From Fratercula arctica (lineage: Eukaryota; Chordata; Aves; Charadriiformes; Alcidae): a DNA stretch of 64,000 bases. The notes beneath the pieces were generated by a model. The model did no database searches. It worked only from the letters and a program-made list of their open reading frames with translations, and had not been told where the DNA came from. The position numbers and the translations under genes were made by a program. Positions 21,205 through 32,734 of this stretch are shown here, piece by piece; the first letter of the stretch is position 1, and each line of letters opens with the position of its first letter. The stretch lies in assembly GCA_947846985.1 (NCBI GenBank), contig CANTUZ010000023.1, positions 3,553,677 through 3,617,676 on the forward strand, given 5' to 3'.

Positions 21205-22407
21205 GCAGAAACAGCCATGCAAGCCCTTTTCCTGGCCGCTCTCCAGAGCGAGGAGAGAAGGAGGTGCGTGAGAGCTGTGTTGCAGGTGGCGGTCTGCAAT
21301 CTGGCCTGGAGCTTGCTGTTCTCCACCTTTTCGAGGTGTGGGAGAATTTGCAGTATGGAATGTCCTGGGGAAAAGGGTCTGCTGTTTTCCCTGCTCGGGG
21401 GACCGTTTGAGAATTGTGAGGGGCTGGGATGTTTCTGGAGCAAGAGGGGCGGTTTGTCCTGTTTGCTTGCACTTGGCAGCTCCCTCCAGCCCCCTGGTTC
21501 GTGGAGAGAAAGCCCTGGGAAGGGACAGAACTGAGAGCTGTTTTGCTAAAAGCCCAGGAAAAGGCTGGTACCTTGTGTGAGGAGGGGCTGACAGGAGGAT
21601 CGCGGAGGGGACCGGTGTGGTGGTGGTGTGGAGGACTTGGTGTTGTCCTAGGCTGGCTGCACCCCGCTCCCCAGTGTGCCCGGCAGAGCTGCTTTGGGAT
21701 GGATGTCCCCTCGGCTTCAGTCATCTCAGGTTTTTCCTGAGAAAGACCATCATCAGGTCTTTCCATAGATTTGTATCCCCTTGAGAAGGTCCATCTTACT
21801 TCAAAAGCCGTGTTAGGAAGCTGGAATGTGATTGCGTGGGGTTGTAGAGGTGGGCACAGTGGGATTTTAGTGGGGAGGAAGCAGAATTTAGCAACTTTGC
21901 GCTTGCTGTGAGCCGAGAGGATTATGCTGCTGGCTTTGGCACAGTTCTTGGGTTTGGATGGTCTTGGGCAAAATATATTCTCCCTTCTTGTCTACTTAGT
22001 CCTTACTGTGCTTGTGGGCTGTCTATCTATAGCGTGTTTATCAAGTGGCAGCAGGTTAAAGGCAGTGTTCTAAGTAAATCCCAGGTTAGCCTGGAGCAAG
22101 CTGAGTGGCATCTGGTTTGAGTGGTCCTGGTTGTGTACCGTGAGATAAAATCGTGGCTGTGCCTTGCCTGAGTGGGAGACACTGGAGGAGAAAACAGGAT
22201 TGCTGACAAGATAAGGTTGGGCTTATCTATGCAGAGTGTGACTTGAAGCGAGCACTGGGCTGAGCGCAATAGGGAGAGGAAGCTGATTTAATCTCTTACT
22301 CACAAGGTAGTTTTGTCAGGTGAAGCCCTTCTGATGGCATGTCTTTTACATGTAATTCCTGGTTAATTCTGTTAGATCTGTGTGCTGAGCAGAAGCATAA
22401 TGTAGTT
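21205..22407. other. Unique sequence
   Basis: No gene or repeat is recognised. It could be intron or transcribed sequence of the preceding candidate unit. Confidence 0.4.
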
Positions 22408-22427
22408 GGGGGGGGGGGGGGGGGGGG
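22408..22427. repeat. G homopolymer (20)
   Basis: Twenty uninterrupted G; assembly length uncertain. Confidence 0.9.
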
Positions 22428-22724
22428 CAGTGAGTTTGATGTTAAAGCGTTTAATTGAGGCAAGACTCCGGAGGCGAGCATCCTGCCTGTGGATAAGCGC
22501 TTTGTTTTACTTTTATATCTTGAAGGAGGGAGAGATGGGGGCCTGATGGTGCTGAACTTCCTTACCCAAGTGTTTAACCCCTGTTGGAGTGAGCAAGGAG
22601 ACACCTTGCCCGGGGCCCGAAGGTCGGGGGCTCGCAGCTGCAGCACTCGCCTTGCCCGCAAGAGGTTGCTGGTGCTGTTCGCAAGCATCCCTGATGCCCG
22701 CTTTCCCTGGTTTTTTGAGTGAGA

Positions 22725-22765
22725 ATTTAATAATAAATAAATAAATAAAATTAACAACAATAAAC
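22725..22765 (+). repeat. AATA microsatellite
   Basis: AATAATAAATAAATAAATAA and similar units followed by an AAC-rich stretch. Simple repeat. Confidence 0.85.
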
Positions 22766-24262
22766 CGAGACCAGAACAGCAAGGAAGTTGTTTTCTCTCC
22801 CAATGGGTGAGAGACTGTGAGCTTTTCAAACGTTCTAGGGGGTCCCCCCTGGGAAAAGGTGCTGGGACCGGGCAGGACAGCGCTGCCGGGGGGTTCCCTG
22901 GGGACAGCCCAGGGGGAAAATGGCTTGGGCCATGGGGAGTAGTGTAAAAGTGAAAAATCATGTGCAAAGAATGAAGGAATGGGAATGGGGCTGGGGCTGA
23001 GATCCTGTATGACTCCGCTGGCTGCACCTTTCCATTTTGCTCGCTGTCTTTTGTAGTGTTGTGGGTATCTGGGACCTGTGCTCCCGTGGGAATGTCCCAC
23101 TGTAGGGGAGGGAAGAAAAGCCCCGTTTTTGAACCTCTCAGCAGCTGAGTGGTTCTGCTTCAGCCAGGGGAAAGGGAGGACCTTGATGTCCACAGCATCT
23201 CAATGGGAGAGCAGGTACCTGGAAAGAGGTAGAGATGAGTGGCTGAGGATCTACTGGCCCAGGGCTACAAGGGAAGGCCTGGCCAGCTGCCTCCTCCTGT
23301 CCTGGCCTCCTTTGTGAGTGGTTTTAGTCCTACTCCTCATGCATACTAAAATGTGTTTACAGGGTGTGTTATTTCACATCAACAAACCTTGTTCCATGCC
23401 AAGGGGCCTGCTGAGAGCCACCTGAGAACGGCATTGCTAATAGATGGAGCTCATGCATTTTGCATGCGAATAGTTTGGGCTGGATGATTATAAAGCACCA
23501 CCACCCTGTGCTGGGCTTTGCTGCCTGCTTTTCTCCTGCCTATTGGCGGCAAGAAGCTCCTTGGATCTCATCCTCCACATTAGCTTGAGAAGGGTTGGCA
23601 CAGAAAGGGGGAGCGTCAATCCTAAAACCAGAGCGTAATTAAAAATGCTTCAGCTCTTTACATCCTGCAATGTGCTCTGGACATTGGTCTTTGCACTCTC
23701 CCAGTGACAGGCCAGGAGCTGCTGGTCCTAAAACCTGTGTTCTCCAGTAATCAGCAGTCGGGCTGCCCCGCAGTGCTTTTTCTGTCCTGTTCTATCTCAT
23801 TTCATCCCCGAAACTTGGCGTGGTTGCTCCGTGAAACCCCTGTGGATGTTTATCTTTTAAATCGCTGTGGATGTGCCCATGCATTCGAGCAAAGAGGGAC
23901 TAGAGACAAACGGGATGAGCATTCAAGGTTCAGCCTACCTTTTAGGTGGTTATAAACAAAACACAAAGGCAATGCTGCAGCCGGTCATCCTTGGATGGCT
24001 TTACAAAAGCCTAGCTGCTCTTGAGAGGCTTTCTTCAAAAAAGCTTAGATGGCCCTTCAATTAAAAAGGACTGAGCTGCTGCACTGGAGCAGGTCGTTCC
24101 TGGTGAAGGCTGGGACCCTGAACCCCCTCACCCTGCCACTGCGTGGCCGTCAGTGCCCTTGGCACCTCTCGTGTGCCGAGTCCCCAAAGCAGGGACTCCC
24201 TGAAACTCCCAAAGAGAGGAAAAACTCTCATGGCTTCCCAGGAGATTCCAGCATGCAACAGG
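22766..24262. other. Unique sequence
   Basis: No gene is recognised. At 23452-23466 CATGCA and TGCATG form a perfect 6-bp inverted repeat with a 3-base centre, overlapping an octamer-like ATGCAAAA on the minus strand. 23330-23500 is AT-richer and may be regulatory. Confidence 0.4.
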
Positions 24263-24390
24263 TAGTTTAATTACTTTAATACGAAAAATCTAGGATATTG
24301 ATTCATAACTAGACTTAAATTTCACAAACATCAAATGTCGTTTTCTTTTCTAATACCGATGCATATTAAAGTAATTAGGTTATTAGCAAA
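24263..24390. promoter_or_regulatory. AT-rich block bounded by a perfect 14-bp inverted repeat
   Basis: TAATTACTTTAATA at 24268-24281 and its exact reverse complement TATTAAAGTAATTA at 24364-24377 flank 82 bases of AT-rich sequence. Each arm carries a TAATTA homeodomain core. This could be a mirrored enhancer, a cruciform-capable site or the ends of a very short transposon remnant; no duplicated target bases were seen. Confidence 0.6.
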
Positions 24391-24555
24391 AAAACCCTTG
24401 CTGTTCCTGGGAGCACAAGCCTGACTAGGCTGAAGCGTCCCTGGCGCTGGGGCAGGTTTTGCTGTCTGCCCTTGGCCGAGCCTCCGGGCTGGCAGTCACC
24501 GTGGGCAGCCTCTGCCCATTTCACCGGCCAGCCCGGGCTGTGTTCTGCTGCGGGT
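24391..24555. other. Unique sequence
   Basis: GC-rich spacer, nothing recognised. Confidence 0.4.
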
Positions 24556-24557
24556 TC

Positions 24558-24640
24558 CTTGTGTGACCTTGGCGATGTCATCTGACTGCCTGTCCCTCCA
24601 TTTTCCAGCCTCAGCCTTTGTTTGCCGTGTCCTGTTGGCT
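24558..24640 (-). repeat. Probable MIR-type SINE relic
   Basis: TGTGACCTTGGCGATGTCAT at about 24563, followed by a pyrimidine-rich CTGTCCCTCCATTTTCCAG stretch, matches the reverse strand of the MIR core (GTGACCTTGGGCAAGTCA, then the CTCAGTTTCC region). It is ancient and degenerate, recognised from memory of the family. Confidence 0.45.
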
Positions 24641-24950
24641 CATGGGCTAGAGACGTTGCCTTGCTCCCCATTAGGAGCTGCTCCTCGTCTTTCTGTGGAG
24701 ATGCACTGCAGCTCTGCCACCCCTCGTCCTCTTCTGGGCACAGGGCTGGGAGGTGGCTGTGGTGTTCAGAAGTTGGTTTCTTCTGGCTGTGTCTCTTTGG
24801 CCATTGAGGAGAAGCCAGGAACAGAGTTCAAACCACCTGCCCAAGCTCAGAGCTTCCAACCTGGTGGGCCCAGCGTGGAGGGGAGGTTGAAGCCAGCCAG
24901 GTCCCCCGACTCCTCCCCAACCACGATGACTAAAAGCCCCTCTAATTTCC
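24640..24950. other. Unique sequence
   Basis: No gene seen. About 24815-24835 (GCCAGGAACAGAGTTCAAAC) weakly resembles the MIR tail on the + strand. Confidence 0.35.
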
Positions 24951-25280
24951 TTACATCTCATTGTGTATTGATGGCCAGGGATGTCGGGTAACTATGGCAA
25001 CTCATTGATTAGCATCCAACCCCTGTGAAATGAAGAACACGCAGCCATAAGAATTACAAATGATGCTGTATTGTCTGCTGCCAATAGGCTGATTACTGCC
25101 ATTTTCTGCCAGGTAGACCAGCTTTTACAGGCAACCCGGTGGTGTGTAATTACCATGCTGTGATTGATGCATTGCTATAGTTACTATCTGCTGTGTTCCC
25201 TGACTAATAGTTTTTAAATTCCTCTTCAGATGGAAATGCATTGCCTGTAAATGTGAGAGGCAGAGGTCTACAGAGCCAGG
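24950..25280. promoter_or_regulatory. Candidate conserved regulatory block with RFX-type X-box
   Basis: AT-balanced block. GTAACTATGGCAAC at 24988-25001 reads GTTGCCATAGTTAC on the minus strand, one mismatch from the RFX X-box GTNRCC-NN-RGYAAC. Further homeodomain or POU-like motifs include GTGTAATTACCATG at about 25143 and GATTGATGCATTGC at about 25162. Confidence 0.4.
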
Positions 25281-26030
25281 AGATTCATCCTGAGAGGAGC
25301 TCGTTTGGGCGTGGAAAAGTGTCTCGTAATATCAAATGTGGTGGTCGAGTGTGTGAGTCACTCGGGTTAAGCCACTGATGAGGCTGGATGAATGGGGGCG
25401 ATAAACCAGGTGGAGAGGGAAGCTGCAATGGCACAGGCAGTGGAAATCTCTCTCCAGGCCTAAAACATTTGTCACCTGTTGATACCACACGGTTGTCTTC
25501 AAAAAACCACCAAAAAACCTCCTCTGGATCTGAGCAGGATCTGGCATCCTGCAACCTGAAAGCCTCCCGCAAGGGGGATATTTTTTTTACCACCGAAGAG
25601 ATGGAGCCCACGGGGTGGGCATTGAAAATAAAGTCTCCAAATGCTGGTGCTTCTTACACCCACCATCCTGCAGCAGCCAGGAGGAGGGACGGGGGGTGTG
25701 CGGGGGCAGGGGTGGGTGGATGGGCTGCAGAAGTTGGTGTCTTGTCCTCGCAGATGTAGGTGTGGAGCCGTCCCAGCTGCGCGGAGCCCGTTCTGCTGGC
25801 AGCAGATGAGTCAGTGACTGATGTTCAGCCCTCGGTGCTCCAAGTCTGTCCTGGAAAGGGATCAGGTGGATCTTGGCTCAAATCTGGAGGGCTCCCAGCT
25901 TGGGCTTTGCCTCTCCTGGGCTGGGGGTGCCAAGCAGTGCTGCAGACCTCTCCCCTCCTCTTCCCTCCCCTGTGTTTAGACATCTGCATAACCTACACAA
26001 AGTTAAAAGGGGTTTGTTTCTTTTCAGGCT
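25280..26030. other. Unique sequence, no gene seen
   Basis: Moderate GC; short frames on both strands without domains. Confidence 0.45.
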
Positions 26031-26420
26031 GAGTGCAGCCAGGGTAATTTAGTAGAAAAATGTCATGCTAATGCAATTCAAAGTTCAAATGATCTTTCAT
26101 TTTGAGGGAAGGGAGAATGTGTGTGCAGTCAGAATGTTAAAACCCACTACTTGCCCTGCAATTCAAATAGAAATATGAGCTTCGGGGGATACATAAGTCA
26201 CATGAAGTACTGTGAGTGAAACACAAAATGAATAAAAATGATCCGGAAGCCGTTATTAGCATTGCTGGGGGGCAGATCCAGCTCAGAACAAGTGTAGCGG
26301 CAGTCAGGAGCGGTGTTGGAAAGGAGAAGTTTGCATGAAATTACAATAACATGGAAATAATGAGGAAAAAGTTATCAGTAAGACGCTTTTCATATTAATA
26401 TCCGAATGTTGCAGCCCAGG
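26030..26420. promoter_or_regulatory. Candidate conserved regulatory block with DR1 site
   Basis: AT-rich block of about 390 bases. TTCAAAGTTCAA at 26077-26088 (minus strand TTGAACTTTGAA) fits a DR1 element bound by nuclear receptors such as NR2F or HNF4. TTTGCATGAAATTAC at about 26330 and CATATTAATATCC at about 26390 add octamer-like and homeodomain-like cores. Confidence 0.4.
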
Positions 26421-27507
26421 TGCTCCTACCTCTCTCCTTTCCAAGCCCCATCAATGTTCAGGCGAGTACTTGGGTGAAGAGTGGCACATCGTAATGAAGC
26501 TCTGGTTCTTCTGCTGGGGTTGTGTCTGTGGTAGCTGCTACTTTGGCTGCGCAAGGAGGAGCTCTGCTTGGTGGCCGGGGGACGCTTTGGGTTTGAAGTC
26601 CCTGGGACGGCTTTCTGCACAGCGGTGGCCATCCCCTGGCACTTGTTAAATGTGCTGAAATCTCCGGGTGAAGGGTGGTGGTTGTTCTTTGAGAGCCTTG
26701 TGCTCCCAAAGGGCATGGAAGGGAGCGAGCATCAGCGCCTGGAAGGGCTTGGGCTTGAAGAAGGAAGGGCTCTGGCAGGAGTGAGCTGTGGGCAGCCCCC
26801 CTCTCAAAGGCAGAAATTGTCCCGCTTCAGTGAAAAGCAGCAGCCTGCCCTCTCCCTCTCTCTTTTAAAGCAGAGGAAGGGGGAAGTTATATGCCATTGA
26901 GGGGAAACTGCTTCTAAACAGAGTTGTTCGAGCATCTCCAGGAGGCAACAGCAGGGCTTTTAATCCAGGAGAAACCGGCAGAGCCTCCGCTGCCTCCTGT
27001 GAAGTTGACAGAGGAAACTCCCAGAGGCAGAAGTCCTCCTGTCTCTCCTGAAAATTGCAGGCGAGTTCCCTGCCAGCTACAGAAAACCAGCTCTCAAAGT
27101 TTCCATTGTCTTTATCTTCCCTTCAGAGCGTTGTCCTTTGGGTTTCCCCAGCTCTCCCTCCCTTGTTCTCCTCTCTGTAGTCACCCTCCCAATGGCAAAT
27201 ACTTCCCGCTCCGTGGCTTTATTAGCACTGACAGAGGTTTAACACTCACATAAAGCTTTCAAGACCCATGATTAAAAGTCAATAGTGGAAGTATTCACTG
27301 GCTTGCTTAGGAAAGGGAAGGGAAGACGGCAGGAAAAGCATCTCCTGAGAGAGGTGGCCGGGGAACCGTGGGGCTGGGAGGAGGCTGCAGGTCAGAACAG
27401 TCGCTGCTGCAAAGGCAGCTCAGGCGCACGCTCAAGCTGAAGGGGGTGGATGGGAACAAACCGAAGCTGGGTCTTCAACAGCGAGGGATTCAGCCCACTG
27501 TTCCAAT
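26420..27507. other. Unique sequence, no gene seen
   Basis: Mixed composition. The opposing frames at 26426-26716 (-) and 26568-26900 (+) carry no domain. Confidence 0.45.
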
Positions 27508-27723
27508 AGGAGGGGAAATTTAGGATCTCAGGAAGAAATTGTTTGCTGTGAGGGGGGTGAGCCCCTGGCCCAGGTTGCCCCGAGAAGCTGTGGCTGCCCC
27601 ATCCCTGGAGGGGTTCAAGGCCAGGTTGGACGGGGCTTGGAGCAACCTGGGCTGGTGGGAGGTGTCCCTGCCCAGGGCAGGAGGTGGAAGGAGATGAGCT
27701 TTAAGTTCCCTTCCCACCCAAAC
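27508..27723 (+). mobile_element. CR1 LINE 3' fragment seeding a satellite
   Basis: Avian CR1 3' region from the GGAAGAAATTG block through GTGAGCCCCTGGCCCAGG to CCCACCCAAACGATTC. It is 5'-truncated. Its tail, which normally carries a few ATTCTATG units, continues without a break into the satellite that follows. Confidence 0.96.
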
Positions 27724-28006
27724 GATTCTATGAGATTCTATGAGATTCTATGAGATTCTATGAGATTCTATGAGATTCTATGAGATTCTATGAGATTCTA
27801 TGAGATTCTATGAGATTCTATGAGATTCTATGAGATTCTATGAGATTCTATGAGATTCTATGAGATTCTATGAGATTCTATGAGATTCTATGAGATTCTA
27901 TGAGATTCTATGAGATTCTATGAGATTCTATGAGATTCTATGAGATTCTATGAGATTCTATGAGATTCTATGAGATTCTATGAGATTCTATGAGATTCTA
28001 TGATTC
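27724..28006 (+). repeat. Perfect 10-bp satellite (TGAGATTCTA, 27 units)
   Basis: Positions 27731-28000 are 27 perfect head-to-tail copies of TGAGATTCTA, preceded by GATTCTA (27724-27730) and closed by TGATTC. No variant unit is present. The unit contains the CR1 tail motif ATTCTATG extended by AG. Perfect homogeneity points to recent expansion. True length in the animal may be larger, because arrays like this collapse in short-read assemblies. Confidence 0.99.
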
Positions 28007-28009
28007 AGT

Positions 28010-28660
28010 TTGCTGTTAGTGAAAATAACGATCAGTAAAACCCTCCTACCTGGCAACGCAGGGAAATTCCATCTGGTGAGGCAACACTTAACGAATTATA
28101 CTTAAAACGCACGTCACTACCCAAATTCCGAAGCAGAATTGTGTCTTTACCTAATGTAATTGTAACTGTATAATTTTAAGGCTTCTAAAAGTTAAATGTG
28201 TGCGTCCGGAGAAAAGGTATTACCGAGGTAATTGGGCTACAAAATAGTATGTACACACTAAGGGTTTCTGTCTGGTGATACCCTGGTAATCTGGAGAGGA
28301 AAATTTGATTTTTCTATAATCCTGGAATGCGTGTGCTGCTGAATTCAAAATTTTCTCTGCGGTATTGTACATATCTGAAAGGTAATGTAATATTTTAACA
28401 AGAAATTTTTATGACAATCCTGCATTTAGCGTAACTCTTCTCTGAGTCCTCTGGATGATTGTTTGCAAGTGTCTGATTGTTAGAAAGAAAAGGTAATTGC
28501 GGAAAGAAAATGAGACTCAAGAAAACTATTTTGGAAGTTGAGCGCAGTCGTGGCGTGAGCGGTGCCATGGCTGATTGCCTATAGTTGATGAAAATCATTT
28601 GCATATTCCAATTTTTCTCACTGCATTTGACATTTGTCTGCCTCTTTCACCAGCATGTGA
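28010..28660. promoter_or_regulatory. Candidate conserved regulatory block
   Basis: The longest AT-rich non-repetitive block in this half, with TAATTGTAACTGTATAATTT at about 28158, GGTAATTGGGC at about 28228, and ATTTGCATATTCC at about 28598, which carries the octamer ATTTGCAT. No coding frame of note. Confidence 0.38.
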
Positions 28661-29560
28661 AACCGTCCCAGATGGTTTTTATGGGCTGAAACACAAAAAT
28701 CAATACCCTAGTGATTTTTAATCCCTTATGTTTTGTGTCTGTGTACATATATGGTGTCTGAAATGTGCTTGGCTCTTCCCCGCAGCAGGGAGAGAGGTGG
28801 GATCCGCCTCGGAGCTCGGGTGGTGCCCAGTGCCGCGGGGCCTCACACCACTTTGAATTTTCCTTTACAATAATCTGTTGGGGCAAGGCCATACATAAAC
28901 ACAAGATGACACAATTTCTGGCCTAAAGAGATTAGGATCAGCTTTAATAAATCTATTTAAACTTCGGGCCCCTCCTGGAAGCAATGGAGGGAGACTCCTT
29001 GCTTTGCACCATCTGATTCTCAGGGGTGGGACAGCAAGGACTTCATAGTTAGGGAGTAGATGAATGAAGAAAATGCATAATAATAATAATAATAATACTT
29101 GACAGCAGTAATGTACATGGCTGTTGCAACCCACTGCTTGAGCCTGTATTTCTTGTGCTCTAAACCGCAGAGCTGTATCCGTGTGTGCTGGGGGGGAGCT
29201 GGATGCAGTGGGGTGAGAGGGGGCTCTGGGAACCTCTTCTCACAAAGCCTGTATTGGATATTGTCACTTTTTGGGCTTGGCAAACTGCTTAAACGCCTCT
29301 GGGACTTGCTCGCTCTCTTTCTGCAGGAGGAAGATAATATTTACTCATCTATGCTATCGTTCATCTTATTGTGGCTGGTATGATAGTGGTGTCATAAACA
29401 TAAGTAATATAAACTGAGCTAAGACAGGATGTTTTTTCACCTGGTATTTCATATTACTATTTTCCCTTTTCATCACCAGAGAGAGCTGCTTATTATTGTA
29501 TCACGGGTTTTAAGTATAATATGGTCTTTTGTTTTTGGTCTGCCTCAGAAAGAGAGGGAA
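28660..29560. other. AT-rich unique sequence
   Basis: Contains a (TAA)n/AAT run at about 29079-29096 and AT-rich stretches at 29380-29520 that may be regulatory. No gene seen. Confidence 0.4.
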
Positions 29561-30660
29561 GGGGGGAGTTTTCTCCAGACTGGGGAGCGGCAGCTCCCAG
29601 GGAGATGACAGCACACAGCGGGGCTGGCGATGCTGCCGCGTCCTGCGGCTCATGGGAACAGCTTCTGTAGTGCGGGGATGTTGCTTCTCAGGTGAAATTG
29701 AAGGCAGGCACCCGGCGGAGGTTTGTACGGGGCCCGCTGAGCCTTAGCTCGATGCTGGAAATCTCTGCCAGCACCCAGCTGTGCCCGCAGACGTTTAAAG
29801 CGGGGGGGGGCAGCCTTCGAGAAACCCGGGCTGGAGCTCGGCGCAAGTCACTGCTGGTGCACGGGCTGGTTGGGAAAATATCCTGGCAGTGACGTAAAGG
29901 CATTTGCAGCCTCAGGGAGTCTTGAATCCAGGGATGCTGAAGTAAAACGGTGCTTGTTTCTGGTTAGGTTTGAATTTGATGGGGGGGAAATATGTTGCCG
30001 TACGGAACCAAACTGCTTCAGCCGCGGGGCGCATCTGTGCTGGAGCAGTGATTTTTATCGTGCGTGATTATCAGTGTGTTGGGGATAAGGAACCTGCAAC
30101 TGAGACTGACCTGTGGAGGTGGATCCTGCCCTGAGGAGCTGGCAGCAAAACTCTCCTCTCCCTGGATGGAGAGCTGAGGAAAGATGCCGAGTCTGGTTAG
30201 AGGGAGGGCTGTGGGAAGGGGGGGAGCGCCCCGTGAGCCTGTCCATGCGTGTGCGGGGGGGCAGGGGCAGATTTACCCTCTGTTTGGCAGCGCTCGTCAC
30301 CAGGGATGTTTATTGGGTGTGAAACGCGTGTATTCCTTAGATAACACAAGACGTTTAGTAGCAACTGACTTAACGCCAGCAGCGCTGCCTGTGCCATTAG
30401 TGCCCCCGGAGGATTAATTACAGGGATATATACCCCTCTCTTCAGATGTCTCCGGAGCAGGGCGTTTGTAAATCAAGTGTGCGTTCATTGTGGGCAACCT
30501 CGGCAAAGGCTCTTTGCCAAAGAAAAGGGAGGAGAAAATGCAGCGTCAGGATGCTGATCTCTGCTCTGGGGGTGGCCACAGGGCTGGGGTGGACAACTTG
30601 TGTGGGAGAGTGGGTCTGTCGCTAAAGAGATTCTGGCCTGGAAGTGATGGACAGAAGTAG
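29560..30660. other. GC-rich unique sequence, no feature seen
   Basis: Several G-runs (29803-29810, 30256-30261). No domain in any frame. A small AT-rich patch with GGATTAATTACAGG lies at about 30411. Confidence 0.45.
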
Positions 30661-31110
30661 ATGAGGGGGAAAAAAAAAATACTAATTTACTCCTTTTGCT
30701 AAAGCTCGTCGAAAAGTAGAACTTAATAGCTTAACTCTGGTGGTAACAGATCCTAAAGCACTTTGTAGTGAGCGCTGTGGATTCTGCTCTCATACCACTA
30801 TAAATCCCGAATAACTCCTCTGAGTTGATGATTAGATCACCAGCTACAGCGACAAGGCTTGAACTGGTTTAAACCAAAGTAGTTTGGCTGAAATCAAAGG
30901 CTTTGTGAAGATAACTCAGTATTGATGGCTTTCCAGTAAAAGTGATTGCTTATTGAAAAGATGACTTTGTAACAAAATCAACTTCCTCAAAGGTTTTGTT
31001 TCATTTTGACTTTTTGGGCCAAAAGTCTTAAATATTTGGAATGAGATGCTAATTTCCAGTAGCAAAATTATCTCAGGTGCAGGACAAGACTTTGGAGATA
31101 AGACTGCAGA
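30660..31110. promoter_or_regulatory. AT-rich block, possibly with an old repeat relic
   Basis: AT-rich sequence. 30798-30835 (TATAAATCCCGAATAACTCC, then TGAGTTGATG) resembles the palindromic GATTTACACCGG-type repeat common in reptile genomes, while the rest looks like noncoding element sequence. Both calls are from memory and texture. Confidence 0.3.
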
Positions 31111-31560
31111 CTTCAAATAAGCCGTAGCTGTGGGTAATACCTGGTGATACCTGAAGCCATTTGTCATTGCTGGGCAAGGTCATCCCTTCTCCCTGCTCCC
31201 GCTGTCCTTTTCCAGCCCCGCCAGGAGCAATGTGAACTTTCATCCCCAAAGAGCCCTCCTGCTCCATGGGAAATATTCCCTGCCATGGCTGGAAATATAT
31301 CTCCTGCCTTTGAAAGACAGCAATTTCTTTGTGGAGGGAGGAATGATTCGTGTTAGTGACAGTTCCTCCCCCCCAATCCCCATCTCTTCCTTCCTCCCCT
31401 CTCCATCCAGGTAGGCTGCGCGTTGGTATCTCGCTTTTACTTAATGACTCTCATCTACAGAGGAAGTTCCCAGGCAGAATTCACAAGCAGTGGCATTATG
31501 AATTCCTCCTGCCTGGCGATAACTTTTTTTATGAGGTTTTTATTCTTTAGATAATATATT
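31110..31560. other. Unique sequence
   Basis: No gene or repeat is recognised. Confidence 0.4.
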
Positions 31561-31860
31561 AAAACCATATTTTTTTTTTTGCCAAGTTTGCTTCTGCTCA
31601 TTCCTTGCCCTTGAATTTTTCCCCCTTTCCCTCCCCCTTTTCACCTGAGTGGCATTTTCACTGGAGATGTTTAATACAGCTCTAATCCCCTGATTCCCCG
31701 AGGTACATGAAAGCAGCTTTACGAACCCATAAATCCAGAAAGATAAAGTGCATTTTTATTAGTCCTGTTGCCATGAAAGTACGAAATAAGTAGTCTAATA
31801 TGAAACAGTCAATAACAAATTTGCCTAATAGTTCCGCTTATTATAGCGAAGGCACTCGGA
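31560..31860. promoter_or_regulatory. Candidate regulatory block
   Basis: AT-rich block after a T-run at 31570-31581, with CATTTTTATTAGTCCTG at about 31751, AGTCTAATATG at about 31792 and GCCTAATAG at about 31823, ending abruptly at GC-rich sequence near 31860. Confidence 0.32.
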
Positions 31861-32734
31861 GAAAGGCTCTGCCAGGGTGTCGGTGGTGGGGAGCGATGCT
31901 GGGATGGAGGCGGGCAGCCCCGAGGACTGGGAATGTCATGGCTGGGGAGCTGGTGGGGTGCAGGGGGTGTGAGACCCCCCCGCAGCCCTGCGAGCGTGGC
32001 TTTGGAGCACAAACCCCTTGGTCCGGGTGATGCACGTGCAGCTGAATGGCTGGTGGATGGACCTGGCTCTGGGGAAAGGGGGTGTGCGTGGGTTTGGGGT
32101 GAGCGGGGAGAGGTGAGAGAAGCTGCAGGACCCAAAAGGTGTGAGTTGGCCAAGGGCTGTGGCTGTTCTTGCCCACAACGTGTGTGTGACCCCACATGCG
32201 TGGCCAGAGGAATGCCTGTGTGAGCGTGGGCTCGCAAAGACACAAAGCAGCGATGCTGGGCAGGACTGTGGAGCAGCTGGGGGGGCTTTTCCCACTCAGC
32301 ATTTGTAACCCCTCTGGCCTCAGCCCCTTCTAAGAGCTCTGAGGGCAGCCTGCCTGGGGCTGCTGGTGCCTGCCTTTCCTCCTCGGCACGCGTGCAGCCC
32401 CTGCAGCAAACACACCCAGGCTGATTTTGTGGGTCGGTGTAGCCTCTGCCTTCGAGCTGTGCTGGGCAGCGAGGAGCAGCCGCCAGAGAAGAGCCTTGTT
32501 CTCCATCCCCCCTTACAGCATCGCTGAGACCCTCTTCCTCTGACCTCTGCTCTCCCGTCTGACCTTCGTTGGGCTCTTCTTAGATTTTTGCCCCAAAGCC
32601 CCAACCCGTGTCACGACCCGTTGGAAAAAAAAATCTGTTTCCCCGGGTCCCTGGCGAGTTTTCGCACTTGGCCTTCGGCCTCGCCGCGGGGTTTGTGGGA
32701 GCCAGGGTTTGCGGGGAGCCGGGGCTGCCGAGCA
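31860..32734. other. GC-rich unique sequence, no feature seen
   Basis: Three overlapping minus-strand frames of 119-153 codons are Ser/Pro/His-rich and lack domains. No repeat is recognised. Confidence 0.45.

Noticed and set aside
20846..21766. 306-codon frame on the minus strand
   Set aside because: Pro/Ser/His-rich without domains, and antisense to the TATA-donor candidate; length is explained by few stops in GC-rich DNA.
22296..23193. 226- and 243-codon frames on the minus strand
   Set aside because: They run through the G20 and AATA simple repeats and show no domain.
27724..28006. CRISPR-like array
   Set aside because: Units are contiguous 10-mers with no spacers, in a vertebrate genome.
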